Assembly: GCA_964560875.1 (NCBI GenBank)
Contig: CAZLMW010000074.1
Coordinates: 1 to 38,737 of the forward strand
Direction: 5' to 3'
Length of the DNA: 38,737 nucleotides
DNA from: CAZLMW01 sp964560875
GTDB lineage: Bacteria; Myxococcota_A; UBA9042
In this document: positions 24,551 to 33,105 of the stretch, piece by piece
Position numbering within the stretch: position 1 is the stretch's first letter
How the letters are laid out: the number at the start of each line of letters is the position of its first letter
The notes under the pieces: generated by a model
Seen by the model: only the letters and a program-made list of their open reading frames with translations
Told to the model about the DNA's origin: nothing
Databases searched by the model: none
Translations under genes and position numbers: made by a program

Positions 24551-26131
24551 TCAGCGACCTGTGTAGGCGGTGCGCACCGCTTCTTGCATCTCGGCGAGTT
24601 CTTCATTGGTCAGTTCAGGGAAATGCCGGCGCCGCTTCGTCTTGCTGATGGAGCCATGCTCCGCCACCAACTTGATAAACAGGTGGGCTTTCCGGTTGGG
24701 GATGTCGATGACGTCGTGGAGCCGGCGACGTGCTTCATCGAATCGTTCGAGAAAATCTAGTTCCTTGGCCAGCCCATTGTCGATGGCCGCGCTGAGCCAT
24801 CCCCAAAGTTTTGCCGCCATTTCGGTGACGTCGGGGTATCGGTAGTAGTCGATCGTGTCGCTGTGGACTTCCATGTGGTGGTCTTCGCGCACTGTGTAGT
24901 CGATGAGTTCGAGCAGCGGCGTCGAAAAGCCTTCCAGCACCGCCTCGTACTCCGCTCGATGACTGAGCATCACGGCAGACACTGGAATAATCATGTCCTC
25001 TGGGGTGACGTGCGCGCGAACCAACATCCAGTGGATCAACCACCTGTGAATGCGCCCGTTTCCGTCGGAGAAAGGGTGCAAGAGAACGAAGCCGAAAGCC
25101 AAAGCGGCGGCGGCGAGCACGGGGTCAAGCACAGCACGGTCGTCCAGACCGTCGCCGACGCCATGCTGTAGAACGCTCGCGGCTTCCAAGAAGTCCACCA
25201 TCAGCGCTGGAATATCATCCGGTTTGGGGAAGACAGCGTGGATCGACGGCGCCATCCCCAGCACGCGCCCTGACCCGATGTAGTTCTGCTCGTGCCTCCA
25301 GCCGACGTCTGCGTATCGCGAGTCGACGAGCGTGTTTTGCAGGCGCACTAGTAGCGCCTTCCAGAGCCGCTTGACCTTTGGGGCGTCTTTGAGCCGCACT
25401 ACAAAGCGTTCGGCGCGATCGGGCGAGGGCGTCTCTCTTTCAATCGCGAAACTGGCGCGCGTTTCCTTGGCGTACAGGTAGTTGATGGCGCGGCGCAACG
25501 ATTCTTCGTTGTACGCGCCCACCACGTTTCGAATTCGCTCGCGCAAGTGTGCGGCGTCGACTTGGTCGATCGTGGGTGTTCGGCGGATGGCCGGCGCGTA
25601 GTTGATGGTGCCAAGCAGATTGATGTCGAGTCGGTAGCGGCGGATCTTACGAATCGGACCTGTCACTTGGAGCTTGGGGTTGAGCAGCGGCATGTAGTTG
25701 CCTGACGACAGGTCCTCGACGGGCAATTGCACCGGCGACAGGTTCTCCAACAAGAACCACGCGCGGCGCCGATAGCTACTGAACGGCTTGGAGCGCAATT
25801 CCTGTGTGAGCTGGTCGGCCAGCTCGTCGCGCTGAGTTTTGGAGATGCGCCGCAACAACAAAGTGTTGACGCTCATGCTGACGCCCTCGTTCTTGAGAGC
25901 CCAGAGCCAGTGGTCGATCGGCCGTTCGCTCTTCGGGCGGCGACTCGGCGGGCGAACCTCGATCAGGGTCCTGCCGTGGAGCTGCCGCTCGGTCGGTCCA
26001 GTGAAGGACCAGCGCCAATGAAATGCCACGGGCAGATGAAACGCACGTACCAGCCAAGCATAGCCAACCGGATCGCAACCTTGGGGCTGACTGTAAGGGG
26101 CCACCCAAGCGTCGTCCATCGTCGTTGTCAT
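24551..26131 (-). CDS. Fic-domain protein (putative protein AMPylase)
   Basis: A 526-codon Fic-fold protein. The catalytic motif is HPFSDGNGRIHR (about 352-363), intact with His, Asp, Asn and both Arg, so nucleotide transfer (usually AMP from ATP onto a target hydroxyl) is expected. An N-terminal inhibitory-helix candidate is SFAIER (about 227-232). The usual form is [ST]xxxE[GN], so the Glu is kept but the last position is Arg. The first ~170 residues form an extra domain I do not recognise, and a C-terminal helical region with a possible winged-helix-like end (SISKTKRRRHF) follows. ATG 26131 is preferred over GTG 26146. No antitoxin-like partner is adjacent. Codon use is slightly less GC-biased than in neighbours, which may indicate transfer. 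Confidence 0.85.
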   Translation of the reverse strand: MTTTMDDAWVAPYSQPQGCDPVGYAWLVRAFHLPVAFHWRWSFTGPTERQLHGRTLIEVRPPSRRPKSERPIDHWLWALKNEGVSMSVNTLLLRRISKTQRDELADQLTQELRSKPFSSYRRRAWFLLENLSPVQLPVEDLSSGNYMPLLNPKLQVTGPIRKIRRYRLDINLLGTINYAPAIRRTPTIDQVDAAHLRERIRNVVGAYNEESLRRAINYLYAKETRASFAIERETPSPDRAERFVVRLKDAPKVKRLWKALLVRLQNTLVDSRYADVGWRHEQNYIGSGRVLGMAPSIHAVFPKPDDIPALMVDFLEAASVLQHGVGDGLDDRAVLDPVLAAAALAFGFVLLHPFSDGNGRIHRWLIHWMLVRAHVTPEDMIIPVSAVMLSHRAEYEAVLEGFSTPLLELIDYTVREDHHMEVHSDTIDYYRYPDVTEMAAKLWGWLSAAIDNGLAKELDFLERFDEARRRLHDVIDIPNRKAHLFIKLVAEHGSISKTKRRRHFPELTNEELAEMQEAVRTAYTGR

Positions 26132-26272
26132 TCTTCTTACCACCACCGGAATTCTAGTACGAATCGCCGATCGGGCTCAAAAAAGATTATCTGGTGTGGG
26201 CCCCCACGCAGCGGAACTCATCGTTAGCCCGGTCTCCTGGTGTGTTGACCAAATGGTAATCTGAGGGTGAGC

Positions 26273-26300
26273 GTGTGCGGGTGCCTGGCTTCCCGCACAC
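26273..26300 (-). terminator. 9-bp perfect stem-loop after the START-like gene
   Basis: GTGTGCGGG (26273-26281) and CCCGCACAC (26292-26300) form a perfect 9-bp stem with a 10-base loop, 4 bases past the stop of the gene read leftwards. No T-run follows, so intrinsic termination is uncertain. It may instead protect a 3' end. The rest of 26132-26272 shows no gene and probably holds the fic promoter. Confidence 0.5.
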
Positions 26301-26304
26301 TCTG

Positions 26305-26898
26305 CTACCGGCGGGCTGCCCAGCGGGCCATGCCTTCGATGTTGGCCTGGAGCACGCGGGCGGCGCCGGCGTCAGCGCCTTTGGTGAGCGCCTTGAATTT
26401 CAGGAAACCGACGTCGTCTCGGCGCGGTGCGGAGCTGAGCGCGTAGCCGAGCACGCCGGGTGCCGCGATCCATGCGCCGTGGTTGTAGTCGCTGCGGATG
26501 CCGTCGCGTTTGCTCAGCTTGTTGGTTTCGGAGCCGAGGATGCTCCATGCGGCGACGTGGTAGCCGTCGCGTTCGCCGAGTCGATGCAGGACCAGCTCGT
26601 GTTGCACGGCGCCGATGATGGGGATCTGCACCTTTTGGTAGAAGCGGACGGCTTCGGGCGGGGTGAAGCGCGCGTCCGTGATGGCGCGGTTGGCGGCGAC
26701 GTGGGCGATGTTGCCGACGTAGTTGTCGACGTCCATCACCGCGTCCATGACCCGCTGCGGGTCCACGCCGACGATCGGCATGATGCCAAAGCCTTCGTCT
26801 GTGGGGCGGCCGGCGTGTTTCCAGTGGAAGAACTCGAACCGCGTGACGCGGGCGGGCAGGCGGCTGAGGACGCGCTGGACGAATTGCTCGTGCTCCAT
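26305..26898 (-). CDS. START/SRPBCC-like hypothetical protein
   Basis: A 197-codon soluble protein without signal peptide or membrane segment. It starts at ATG 26898 with GGAG eight bases upstream. The pattern of a helical start, a beta-rich middle (VGVDPQRVMDAVMDVDNYVGNI, split here by helix-like residues) and a long C-terminal helix with AANIEGMARWA-like residues is reminiscent of START/SRPBCC lipid-binding folds. This is a weak, shape-based guess without a diagnostic motif. No operon partner is clear: it is divergent from the serine-hydrolase-like lipoprotein (155-base gap) and followed by a stem-loop. The frame extends to 27009, but the added residues look non-coding. Confidence 0.55.
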   Translation of the reverse strand: MEHEQFVQRVLSRLPARVTRFEFFHWKHAGRPTDEGFGIMPIVGVDPQRVMDAVMDVDNYVGNIAHVAANRAITDARFTPPEAVRFYQKVQIPIIGAVQHELVLHRLGERDGYHVAAWSILGSETNKLSKRDGIRSDYNHGAWIAAPGVLGYALSSAPRRDDVGFLKFKALTKGADAGAARVLQANIEGMARWAARR

Positions 26899-27053
26899 CG
26901 GGGTGCTCCAGGTGAGGGTTAGCGGTTGGCAGAGCCTACCAGACTGCGGTGTGCATGCCCCCCATCGGGCAAGATTGGTCATACCAATGCTTGATTTCCA
27001 CGCGGACATCGGTCTTTATCCGCGACCGGTGGGGAGCCGAGAGGACGGAAATC

Positions 27054-28796
27054 ATGGGTGTTCAGGGCCGAATCGGCCTGGTTGTCGCGCTGCTCGTCGC
27101 CGCGATCTTTGGCGGGTGCGCAAGCGATCATGGTGCCGATCAGGGCGGTTGGGCGTTGCCCGATGCGAACGGGTTTGACGCCGGTTCCACGGACGGTTCA
27201 GCGGCGGATGGCTACGTCGGGGATGCGGGGACTCGCAACGCCGTCGACTCTTCCACGCAGCAGCAAGTCCAGGATGCACATACGAGCGTGGCAGATGCCG
27301 GTGAATCCGAAGCAGACACGCCCGGAACCGACGCGAGCGGAACCGACGCCAGCGGAACCGATGCCGGCGGAACAGACGCTGACGGAACAGACGCTGACGG
27401 AACAGACGCTGGCGGAACAGACGCTGATGGAACCGACGCTGGCGGAACAGATGCTGGCGGAACAGATGCTGGCGGAGCGGATACGACCGAATCCGACGCG
27501 GGAGCCGTCTACGACCCGAAATTCCCGCATTTCAACGCGGTCATCGACGCGGCGCGCGGCTCGGCACCGACCTGGGCGTCGTTCATTCATGGGGTCAAGG
27601 CGCCCGCGGGCTGGAAATTCCGCGAGGTCGGCTACAAGGACAGCGGCCACAAGCTCGATTTCTGGCCGGCCAGCGTCATCAAGATCTACCCGGTCGTCGC
27701 GGCGCTGATCCTGGTCAAGCAGGCCGGCGTTTCGCTGGATGCCAAGGCGACGTTTTACCGGCGCAAGGGCAAAGGCGCGTGGATCAAGGACACGACGCGC
27801 ACCGTGCGGCAGATGATTCACGGGACGTTCAACTGCTCGTCCAATAGCGACTACACGTTGCTGCTGCGTCTCGCTGGCGTCGACTGGATCAACACGAAGC
27901 TGCTCGTCGCGGCCAAGGGCTTTGCGGAGTCGGCGTTGATGGTCGGCTACGTCACCTCGCGGCCCTGGGTCTACTACCGATCCGAACAGCAGCGCATCGT
28001 GCTGACCGACGGCGGCAAGACACACGAACGCGTGCACAGCTGGTCGGGCGTCATGCACTCCAAGAAGGTCAAATGTGGGGTCTCCTATAGCTCGGTGGGC
28101 GCCGCCAACTGCAGCTCGACACACGACATGGCCGAGCACGTGCGGCGCATTCATTGGCACGAATCGCTGCCCGCTGCCGACCGCTTCGATGTGCGCAAGG
28201 CCGACCTCGACTGGCTCCGATTTGGCGACAAGAAAGCCAAGACGATGAGCAACAAGAACTGCAGCGCCGTCTGGGCCGGGGTCAAGAAGGTCTTTCCAGG
28301 CGCGCACTACCTGCACAAGGGCGGCAAGATCAGCACCTACGCGCTCACCGCGCACGGCGTCTTCGACAAGGCAAGCGGCGTGCACTACACGACGAGCATC
28401 TCGACCAAGTCGGCAACGAAAACCGCGGTGATACGGCTGTCGGAGACCGTGGCGCGCATGGCCCAGAATCCGGCGGCGTTCCTGTACCTCAACAACCTCA
28501 AAGACCACGTGAACCCGGTCAAAGCCAAGCTGCTGGTGTACAGCGACAAACCCGCCGTGCTCGACCTGGTCACCAAGGACGCCAAGCTGAGCGCCACCGA
28601 TCCGAAAGGATGGACCCCGCTGCCCGGGTCTTCGTTGACGGTCAAGCCGGGAACTGTCTGGCACACGTTGACGTCTGCCTGCCTCGCCAAGTCGGGCAAG
28701 GTGCACATCAAGGGCCGGCTTCGAGCCAACGGCAAGGTCGTTGCCTATTCGGACCTGCATTTTGTGATCGTCGACGCCAAGGTCGCCTGCCCCTGA
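27054..28796 (+). CDS. lipoprotein with serine-hydrolase (beta-lactamase/PBP-like) domain
   Basis: A 580-codon protein. The signal peptide ends in lipobox FGGC (Cys22). A ~125-residue Asp/Gly/Thr linker follows, including ten GTDA[SGD] pentapeptides. The main domain has the three class A beta-lactamase/penicillin-binding motifs in order: Ser207-V-I-K210 (SxxK) in WPASVIKIYP, a Ser-Asn pair at about 263-265 in CSSNSDYTLLL (SxN-like), and HKGGK with Lys422-Gly-Gly (KTG-like). A serine acyl-enzyme activity on peptidoglycan or another ester/amide is therefore plausible. The C-terminal ~110 residues look beta-rich. ATG 27054 directly begins the signal peptide. True beta-lactamase activity is not implied. 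Confidence 0.75.
   Translation: MGVQGRIGLVVALLVAAIFGGCASDHGADQGGWALPDANGFDAGSTDGSAADGYVGDAGTRNAVDSSTQQQVQDAHTSVADAGESEADTPGTDASGTDASGTDAGGTDADGTDADGTDAGGTDADGTDAGGTDAGGTDAGGADTTESDAGAVYDPKFPHFNAVIDAARGSAPTWASFIHGVKAPAGWKFREVGYKDSGHKLDFWPASVIKIYPVVAALILVKQAGVSLDAKATFYRRKGKGAWIKDTTRTVRQMIHGTFNCSSNSDYTLLLRLAGVDWINTKLLVAAKGFAESALMVGYVTSRPWVYYRSEQQRIVLTDGGKTHERVHSWSGVMHSKKVKCGVSYSSVGAANCSSTHDMAEHVRRIHWHESLPAADRFDVRKADLDWLRFGDKKAKTMSNKNCSAVWAGVKKVFPGAHYLHKGGKISTYALTAHGVFDKASGVHYTTSISTKSATKTAVIRLSETVARMAQNPAAFLYLNNLKDHVNPVKAKLLVYSDKPAVLDLVTKDAKLSATDPKGWTPLPGSSLTVKPGTVWHTLTSACLAKSGKVHIKGRLRANGKVVAYSDLHFVIVDAKVACP
27324..27473 (+). repeat. ten 15-bp tandem repeats encoding GTDAx linker
   Basis: Ten in-frame 15-bp units encode Gly-Thr-Asp-Ala followed by Ser, Gly or Asp; a degenerate eleventh follows. 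Nearly identical DNA copies suggest recent slippage expansion. They form part of the flexible linker behind the lipid anchor. Confidence 0.93.
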
Positions 28797-28876
28797 CCGC
28801 TTCGCTCCGGCGTTTTTCACGCAATTTCGCGCGACGCGCCTATGCTAGCCCGTGATGACACGGGTGGGCTGAGACT

Positions 28877-29398
28877 ATGAAACTGCTATCTGGCGCGGAG
28901 GCGTGGCATTGGTCGGTGGCCGGTATTGGCATCGGCGCGGTCACGTTGACGCTTCTTTTTGTGGCGAACCGGCGACTGGGCGTGTCCAGCGGGTTCGATG
29001 ACGTGTGTTCGCTGGTGAGCGAGCTGCCGTATTTCCGACGCGACGAGGGCCAGCGGACCAATTGGCGGCTGCTGTTCCTGGCGGGCTTGCTGGTTGGCGG
29101 CGCGCTCTCGGCCCTTTCAACCGGCACCTGGTCTCTGACATGGGAGTTTGGGACCGAAAACGGCCTCAATGACGTGGGGCCGGTCGCAAAATCGGCGTGG
29201 ATGTTCGTTGGCGGGCTCGCGATCGGGTTTGGCACGCGGCTGGCTGGCGGCTGCACGAGCGGGCACGGGATCTTCGGCGTCGCCAACTTCGAGTGGGCGA
29301 GCTGGCGGACGATGCTGACGTTTATGGGGGTCGGTGTGCTCGTGACCCACCTGATCACATACTTGCTGGGCGCTTTTGGGCCCATGGCGGGGGGCTGA
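28877..29398 (+). CDS. YeeE/YedE-family membrane protein, first half
   Basis: A 173-codon integral membrane protein with about four hydrophobic segments and the family motif GGCTSGHGIFG near residues 128-138. YeeE/YedE (DUF395) proteins are sulfur-compound (for example thiosulfate) importers or sulfur-transfer membrane proteins. In many bacteria the two halves are encoded by two small adjacent genes, as here. The stop is 2 bases before the start of the second half, so the two are translated together. An unusually polar insert (residues about 40-65, with the YFRRDEGQR stretch) sits between helices one and two. The substrate is not readable. The 80 bases upstream contain no gene. Confidence 0.82.
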   Translation: MKLLSGAEAWHWSVAGIGIGAVTLTLLFVANRRLGVSSGFDDVCSLVSELPYFRRDEGQRTNWRLLFLAGLLVGGALSALSTGTWSLTWEFGTENGLNDVGPVAKSAWMFVGGLAIGFGTRLAGGCTSGHGIFGVANFEWASWRTMLTFMGVGVLVTHLITYLLGAFGPMAGG

Positions 29399-29400
29399 TA

Positions 29401-29856
29401 ATGGGCGCGCTTATCTTCGGGCTCGCGGTGTTTTTCGGTTTCGTCCTGTCGCGCAGCGGGGCGGCGGACTACGAGTTCGTGCAGGGGATGTTCTTGCTCG
29501 AAAACCCGCAACTTTATGGGATCATTGGTGCTGCGGTTGCAGTGACGGCTCCGGGCCTGTGGCTCCTGCGGCGCTTCGGCAAGACGGCGTCGGGGCAACC
29601 GCTGCAGATTCCACGCAAGCCGCTGCACCGCGGCAATTGGATCGGCGGTGCGCTGTTCGGAGTCGGCTGGTCGATCACGGGCATGTGTCCCGGTCCCGTG
29701 CTGGTCAACATCGGCGAGGGCAAGCTGTACGCCATCGCGGCCCTGGCTGGCGTGGTCTGCGGAACGTGGCTGCTGGGGTGGGCGTACCCGAAGATGGCGG
29801 CGCCGTTGAAGCTTCCCGACATCGCGGACGTTTCCCGAGTTCAGAGCGGCTGCTGA
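29401..29856 (+). CDS. YeeE/YedE-family membrane protein, second half
   Basis: A 151-codon membrane protein with about four hydrophobic segments and the second-half motif GWSITGMCPGPVLVNIGEG near residues 90-108, whose cysteine matches the first half's GGCTSGHG cysteine. Together the two genes would make one pseudo-symmetric transporter with two conserved cysteines near the centre, as known for YeeE-type thiosulfate importers. ATG 29401 follows the upstream TGA by 2 bases. The open frame further upstream overlaps the first half and is not used. The next gene starts 21 bases later on the same strand but is unrelated in type. Confidence 0.82.
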   Translation: MGALIFGLAVFFGFVLSRSGAADYEFVQGMFLLENPQLYGIIGAAVAVTAPGLWLLRRFGKTASGQPLQIPRKPLHRGNWIGGALFGVGWSITGMCPGPVLVNIGEGKLYAIAALAGVVCGTWLLGWAYPKMAAPLKLPDIADVSRVQSGC

Positions 29857-29877
29857 AGCCACAAGACAGGACAAACG

Positions 29878-31248
29878 ATGCGTTGGATAGCGATTGCGGC
29901 GGCGCTTGCGGCCACCCTGAGTTGGGTGAGCGCGCCGACCAGCGCATGGTCGAAAGGGGCCGGCAAACGCGCGAGCAAGGCACCCGGTCGCACGGTGAGG
30001 GCCGGAACTCCAGCACGCCGCACGACGGACGCCCCGGTCCTGGTCATCGGAACGCTCAGCGAGCAAGGCACGAGGCGCTGTACGGGCAAACCGAAATCGG
30101 AGTGGGTGGACCGGCACTTCGAGCTCGGCTGGGTACGGCTTGTGGGCAAAGCGCACGGGGCGGCATCCATCAAGGGCCAGGTCGCGATGGCGCGCGGACG
30201 GAAAGTGAGGCGCCCACGACCGCCCAAGGTTGTCCACAAAGGGCGCTGTCCAGGTCCCTTCCAGATGCGCAGCGACTGGACGATCGGCATGAACGGCGTG
30301 CGGATCCAGCGCGGAATCGCCCCGGTCGCCGCGATCGCCACCTCGGCCGTGATGCCCTACCGCGGGATCGTGGTGAAACGAGCCGGACCTGAAATCGCCG
30401 TGACGCTGCGCAACGACACCAAAGCGATGTGGCCCGACGTGACGGTTTCGATGCACTACGAGGGCTGCTGGGGCAAACCCGGCTCGACCGCCCGGCGCAG
30501 GCTGGTGTCGATGGTCAAACCGGGCGAATCGGTGACCGTTCGGTTCGCGACCCACGCCGGATTCGGGCTGGCGATGCGGGCTGCAACCGTGCGACTGGAC
30601 GGAAGCGGTGGTCCCGTTGTGTTCGACCTCGACATCGACCTGGCGGATGTCGGCGCGCGGGTGAAGTGCCGCAAAGGCGCCCGGCGCGAAAAACCGTGGC
30701 GAATCTTCGAAGGAAAAAGCCACGACTGGGGTTTCAAAGACGCGCGCGGCAAGCAGCGACTGCCTCCACGCTATCCACTCGCCGAGGATTTTACGGCCGG
30801 CGGGGTCGCGCAGGTCGCCGACAAGAAGGGATTCGCTGTGATCGACAAGAGCGGACGTGTGCTGCTGCGCCCGATGAGCTTCGACAACACGCCGGACCCG
30901 TGGTCGGAGGGGCTTGCGCGATTTGTGTCGGGTGGACGGATGCCGGACTCAGGCAAGGTCGGTTTCTACGACAAGACGGGCCGGGTTCGGGTCGCGCCGA
31001 AGCTGCGATTCGCGGAGCGGTTTCACGACGGACGTGCCGCTTTTTGTCGGGGTTGCTCGGTCGCGCGGATGGGCGAGCACTGGCGCATGGATGGTGGGCG
31101 CTGGGGCTATATCGATCCGACGGGACGCGAGGTGATCGCGGCGAAGTACACGCGGGTCGAGGCGTTCAAGAGCGCAAGGGCGCGCGTATGGACGGCCGGC
31201 GGGCAATCTGTGCTGATCGACCGCAGCGGCCGAATTGTTGGCAAGTAG
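29878..31248 (+). CDS. secreted WG-repeat protein
   Basis: A 456-codon exported protein with a signal peptide (MRWIAIAAAL to about residue 24, SAWS). The N-terminal half (about 50-270) is a basic beta-rich region I do not recognise, with cysteines at RRCTG, GRCPG, EGCWG and VKCRKG. The C-terminal half has WG-type beta repeats: DWGFKDARGK, GFAVIDKSGRVLL, GFYDKTGRVRVA, RWGYIDPTGREVI and VLIDRSGRIVGK. WG repeats are common in secreted bacterial proteins, with mostly unknown function. It is 21 bases after the YeeE/YedE pair and convergent with the ATP-grasp gene. Confidence 0.75.
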   Translation: MRWIAIAAALAATLSWVSAPTSAWSKGAGKRASKAPGRTVRAGTPARRTTDAPVLVIGTLSEQGTRRCTGKPKSEWVDRHFELGWVRLVGKAHGAASIKGQVAMARGRKVRRPRPPKVVHKGRCPGPFQMRSDWTIGMNGVRIQRGIAPVAAIATSAVMPYRGIVVKRAGPEIAVTLRNDTKAMWPDVTVSMHYEGCWGKPGSTARRRLVSMVKPGESVTVRFATHAGFGLAMRAATVRLDGSGGPVVFDLDIDLADVGARVKCRKGARREKPWRIFEGKSHDWGFKDARGKQRLPPRYPLAEDFTAGGVAQVADKKGFAVIDKSGRVLLRPMSFDNTPDPWSEGLARFVSGGRMPDSGKVGFYDKTGRVRVAPKLRFAERFHDGRAAFCRGCSVARMGEHWRMDGGRWGYIDPTGREVIAAKYTRVEAFKSARARVWTAGGQSVLIDRSGRIVGK

Positions 31249-31279
31249 TCAAGAGTTCCCGGCTGCAGCGCGGCAACAA

Positions 31280-32272
31280 CTACGCCGCTGCTGATTTGCG
31301 GAGCTGCCCGATCTCGCGCTCAAGGAAGTCAACGACGCGCTCAAACGGGTCAAACCCCATCGCCTCGCCGATCGGGCCACGCAGGTTCGAGTTGGCGTTG
31401 ATGTCGTAAAAGACGCGACGTCCGTCGGGCGTTTCGAGGTACTCGATCCCGGCGACATCGAGCTGGCCGGCAGCGCAGATACGTTTGCCGATTCGGACCG
31501 CCTCTTCCGGGACGTCGGGAAAGGGGTGAAACGTCGGCGGCGCAGACTTCACTTCGCCGGGCTCGGGCAGCGCGCAGGCGCCGTCACTTCCATCAACCGG
31601 GTTGCAAACCTCGGATGGGCAGAGGTTGAACGCACCATCGGATTTCACGCGCATGGCGTAGAGCAGCTCGCCGCCGAGGAACTCCATGCGCGCGATTCCC
31701 GAACCGAGAGCGTCGTGGGGCAGGTACTCCTGCAACAGCATCACGTGGTCAGGTGCCCAGAGGCCTGGATCGCCGTCGAGGATGGTGCCGACCTCGTCGA
31801 TCGATTCGACCTTGAACATGCGCGCGCCGCTGCCGCCCTGGTTGGGCTTGAGGATGGCCGGGAACGTGAGCTCCCCGGCACGGCTGCGCAACGCGGCGAC
31901 CGAGTTGAACACCAGCGTCTTGGGATGGTCGATGCCCATACGCTGCAGCACGCGGCTTTGTAGCGCCTTGTTCAGCTCGAAACGGAACGCCGTCGCGCCG
32001 TTGATCACCCGGACGCCGTCGGCATCGAGGGCTTCGAGCAGCGCAAGACCGTACGGGACCGCGCGGGTGTTGCCGCGGGTATACGCGCTGGGGCTGGCCT
32101 GGTTGAAGTAGACGCGCGCGACGGGCTGGTCGACGTCCCCGAAGGCACCTGCCTTCAGGTCGACGGTGGTGTAGTCGATACCTCGGGCATCGAGCGCGGC
32201 GAACAGCGGCTTTTGCCACTGCGGATGTTCGTAGACGACAGCGAGATCGTGGCTCGCCGGGGCGGTGCGCAT
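31280..32272 (-). CDS. ATP-grasp (RimK-like) ligase
   Basis: A 330-codon cytoplasmic enzyme of the ATP-grasp fold. The region FPAILKPNQGGSGARMFKV (about 138-156) is the lysine/glycine-rich ATP loop, and VFYDINANSN near 290-300 is the metal-binding Asp/Asn segment. The family joins a carboxylate to an amine or thiol through an acyl-phosphate. RimK-like members add amino acids to protein or peptide ends, and the partner cannot be told here. ATG 32272 has a strong GGAGG nine bases upstream, which decides the start over the longer frame to 32392. It is divergent from the outer-membrane-like gene (179 bases between starts). Confidence 0.75.
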   Translation of the reverse strand: MRTAPASHDLAVVYEHPQWQKPLFAALDARGIDYTTVDLKAGAFGDVDQPVARVYFNQASPSAYTRGNTRAVPYGLALLEALDADGVRVINGATAFRFELNKALQSRVLQRMGIDHPKTLVFNSVAALRSRAGELTFPAILKPNQGGSGARMFKVESIDEVGTILDGDPGLWAPDHVMLLQEYLPHDALGSGIARMEFLGGELLYAMRVKSDGAFNLCPSEVCNPVDGSDGACALPEPGEVKSAPPTFHPFPDVPEEAVRIGKRICAAGQLDVAGIEYLETPDGRRVFYDINANSNLRGPIGEAMGFDPFERVVDFLEREIGQLRKSAAA

Positions 32273-32451
32273 GCGGTGTGCCTCCGGGACAGGAAGGAGG
32301 ACCGGCAACGTATCACGCCGAACTGCCCGCGCCACCACGAAGCGTGCGTTTTGCATCGCCACATGCGACATCGCCGTGCATTCGCGGGCCACAACCGGCT
32401 ACCCTGCGGCGCCCCGGCCGGGCACACTTAGCGGCTCCACCTGGATCGGCC

Positions 32452-33048
32452 ATGCGTCATCTCCGCCCACTCCTGCTCGCGATCGGCGTCCTCGTCGGCG
32501 GTGGGTTGGTGCTCGGGGCGGCTTCGCCGGCGGAGGCTGTCGGCATCAGCAAGCGTGGCAAACGGCCCGATCGCAACTACTTCAATTTCCGTGTCGGCAG
32601 CGCCGTCACCGCGGCTGGGCGGGCGCAGATGTGCATGGAAGTCAGCCCGCACAGCCGCATCGGCATCGAGGCATGCGGGACCGGCGCGACGTGGTTTCAC
32701 CAGGACGACGTGGCCGATGTGATGCATCTGCGAGCTCTCTTCCGGATCGACTCGTACGCGACGCCGATCGGCTACGTGCAACCGCGCGTGGGACTCGGCG
32801 TGGCGGAGATGGCGGTCGGCGCCGATGACAGCGGGCTCTACTTTGGCAGCACCGGCCCGCGCGGAGTGGAAACTGCCGGGCCCGAGGCAACCGCGTCGTT
32901 GCGGCTGCTGACTCCGATCTACGAAGGGTTTGAGCTCATCACCAACATCGACGCGACGGTCGGTTACTTCAAACACGCGCCCGACCTCGTCAAACCCCGC
33001 GACGCGATCGCGCCAGGGCTCATGGCGACGCTGGGATTTGGCTTCTAA
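32452..33048 (+). CDS. small exported, outer-membrane-barrel-like protein
   Basis: A 198-codon protein with a clear signal peptide (MRHLRPLLLAIGVLVGG, cleavage after SPAEA). The mature part has alternating strands and ends in ATLGFGF, a terminal aromatic typical of outer-membrane beta-barrels. Two cysteines occur (MCMEV, EACGTG). It is probably a small 8-stranded barrel. Family not recognised. It is followed after 57 bases by the sterol-desaturase-like gene on the same strand. Confidence 0.65.
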   Translation: MRHLRPLLLAIGVLVGGGLVLGAASPAEAVGISKRGKRPDRNYFNFRVGSAVTAAGRAQMCMEVSPHSRIGIEACGTGATWFHQDDVADVMHLRALFRIDSYATPIGYVQPRVGLGVAEMAVGADDSGLYFGSTGPRGVETAGPEATASLRLLTPIYEGFELITNIDATVGYFKHAPDLVKPRDAIAPGLMATLGFGF

Positions 33049-33105
33049 CTGGCTGCAGGGAATCCGTTTTCCCGCAACTCGGCACCTTGCGGCAGGCGAG
33101 AAACG

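Noticed and set aside
27198..28820. 540-codon minus-strand frame opposite the serine-hydrolase-like lipoprotein
   Set aside because: Antisense shadow; its repetitive part mirrors the 15-bp array.
28840..30723. 627-codon minus-strand frame opposite the YeeE/YedE and WG genes
   Set aside because: It overlaps three supported genes, is His/Arg/Pro-rich, and has no recognisable motif.
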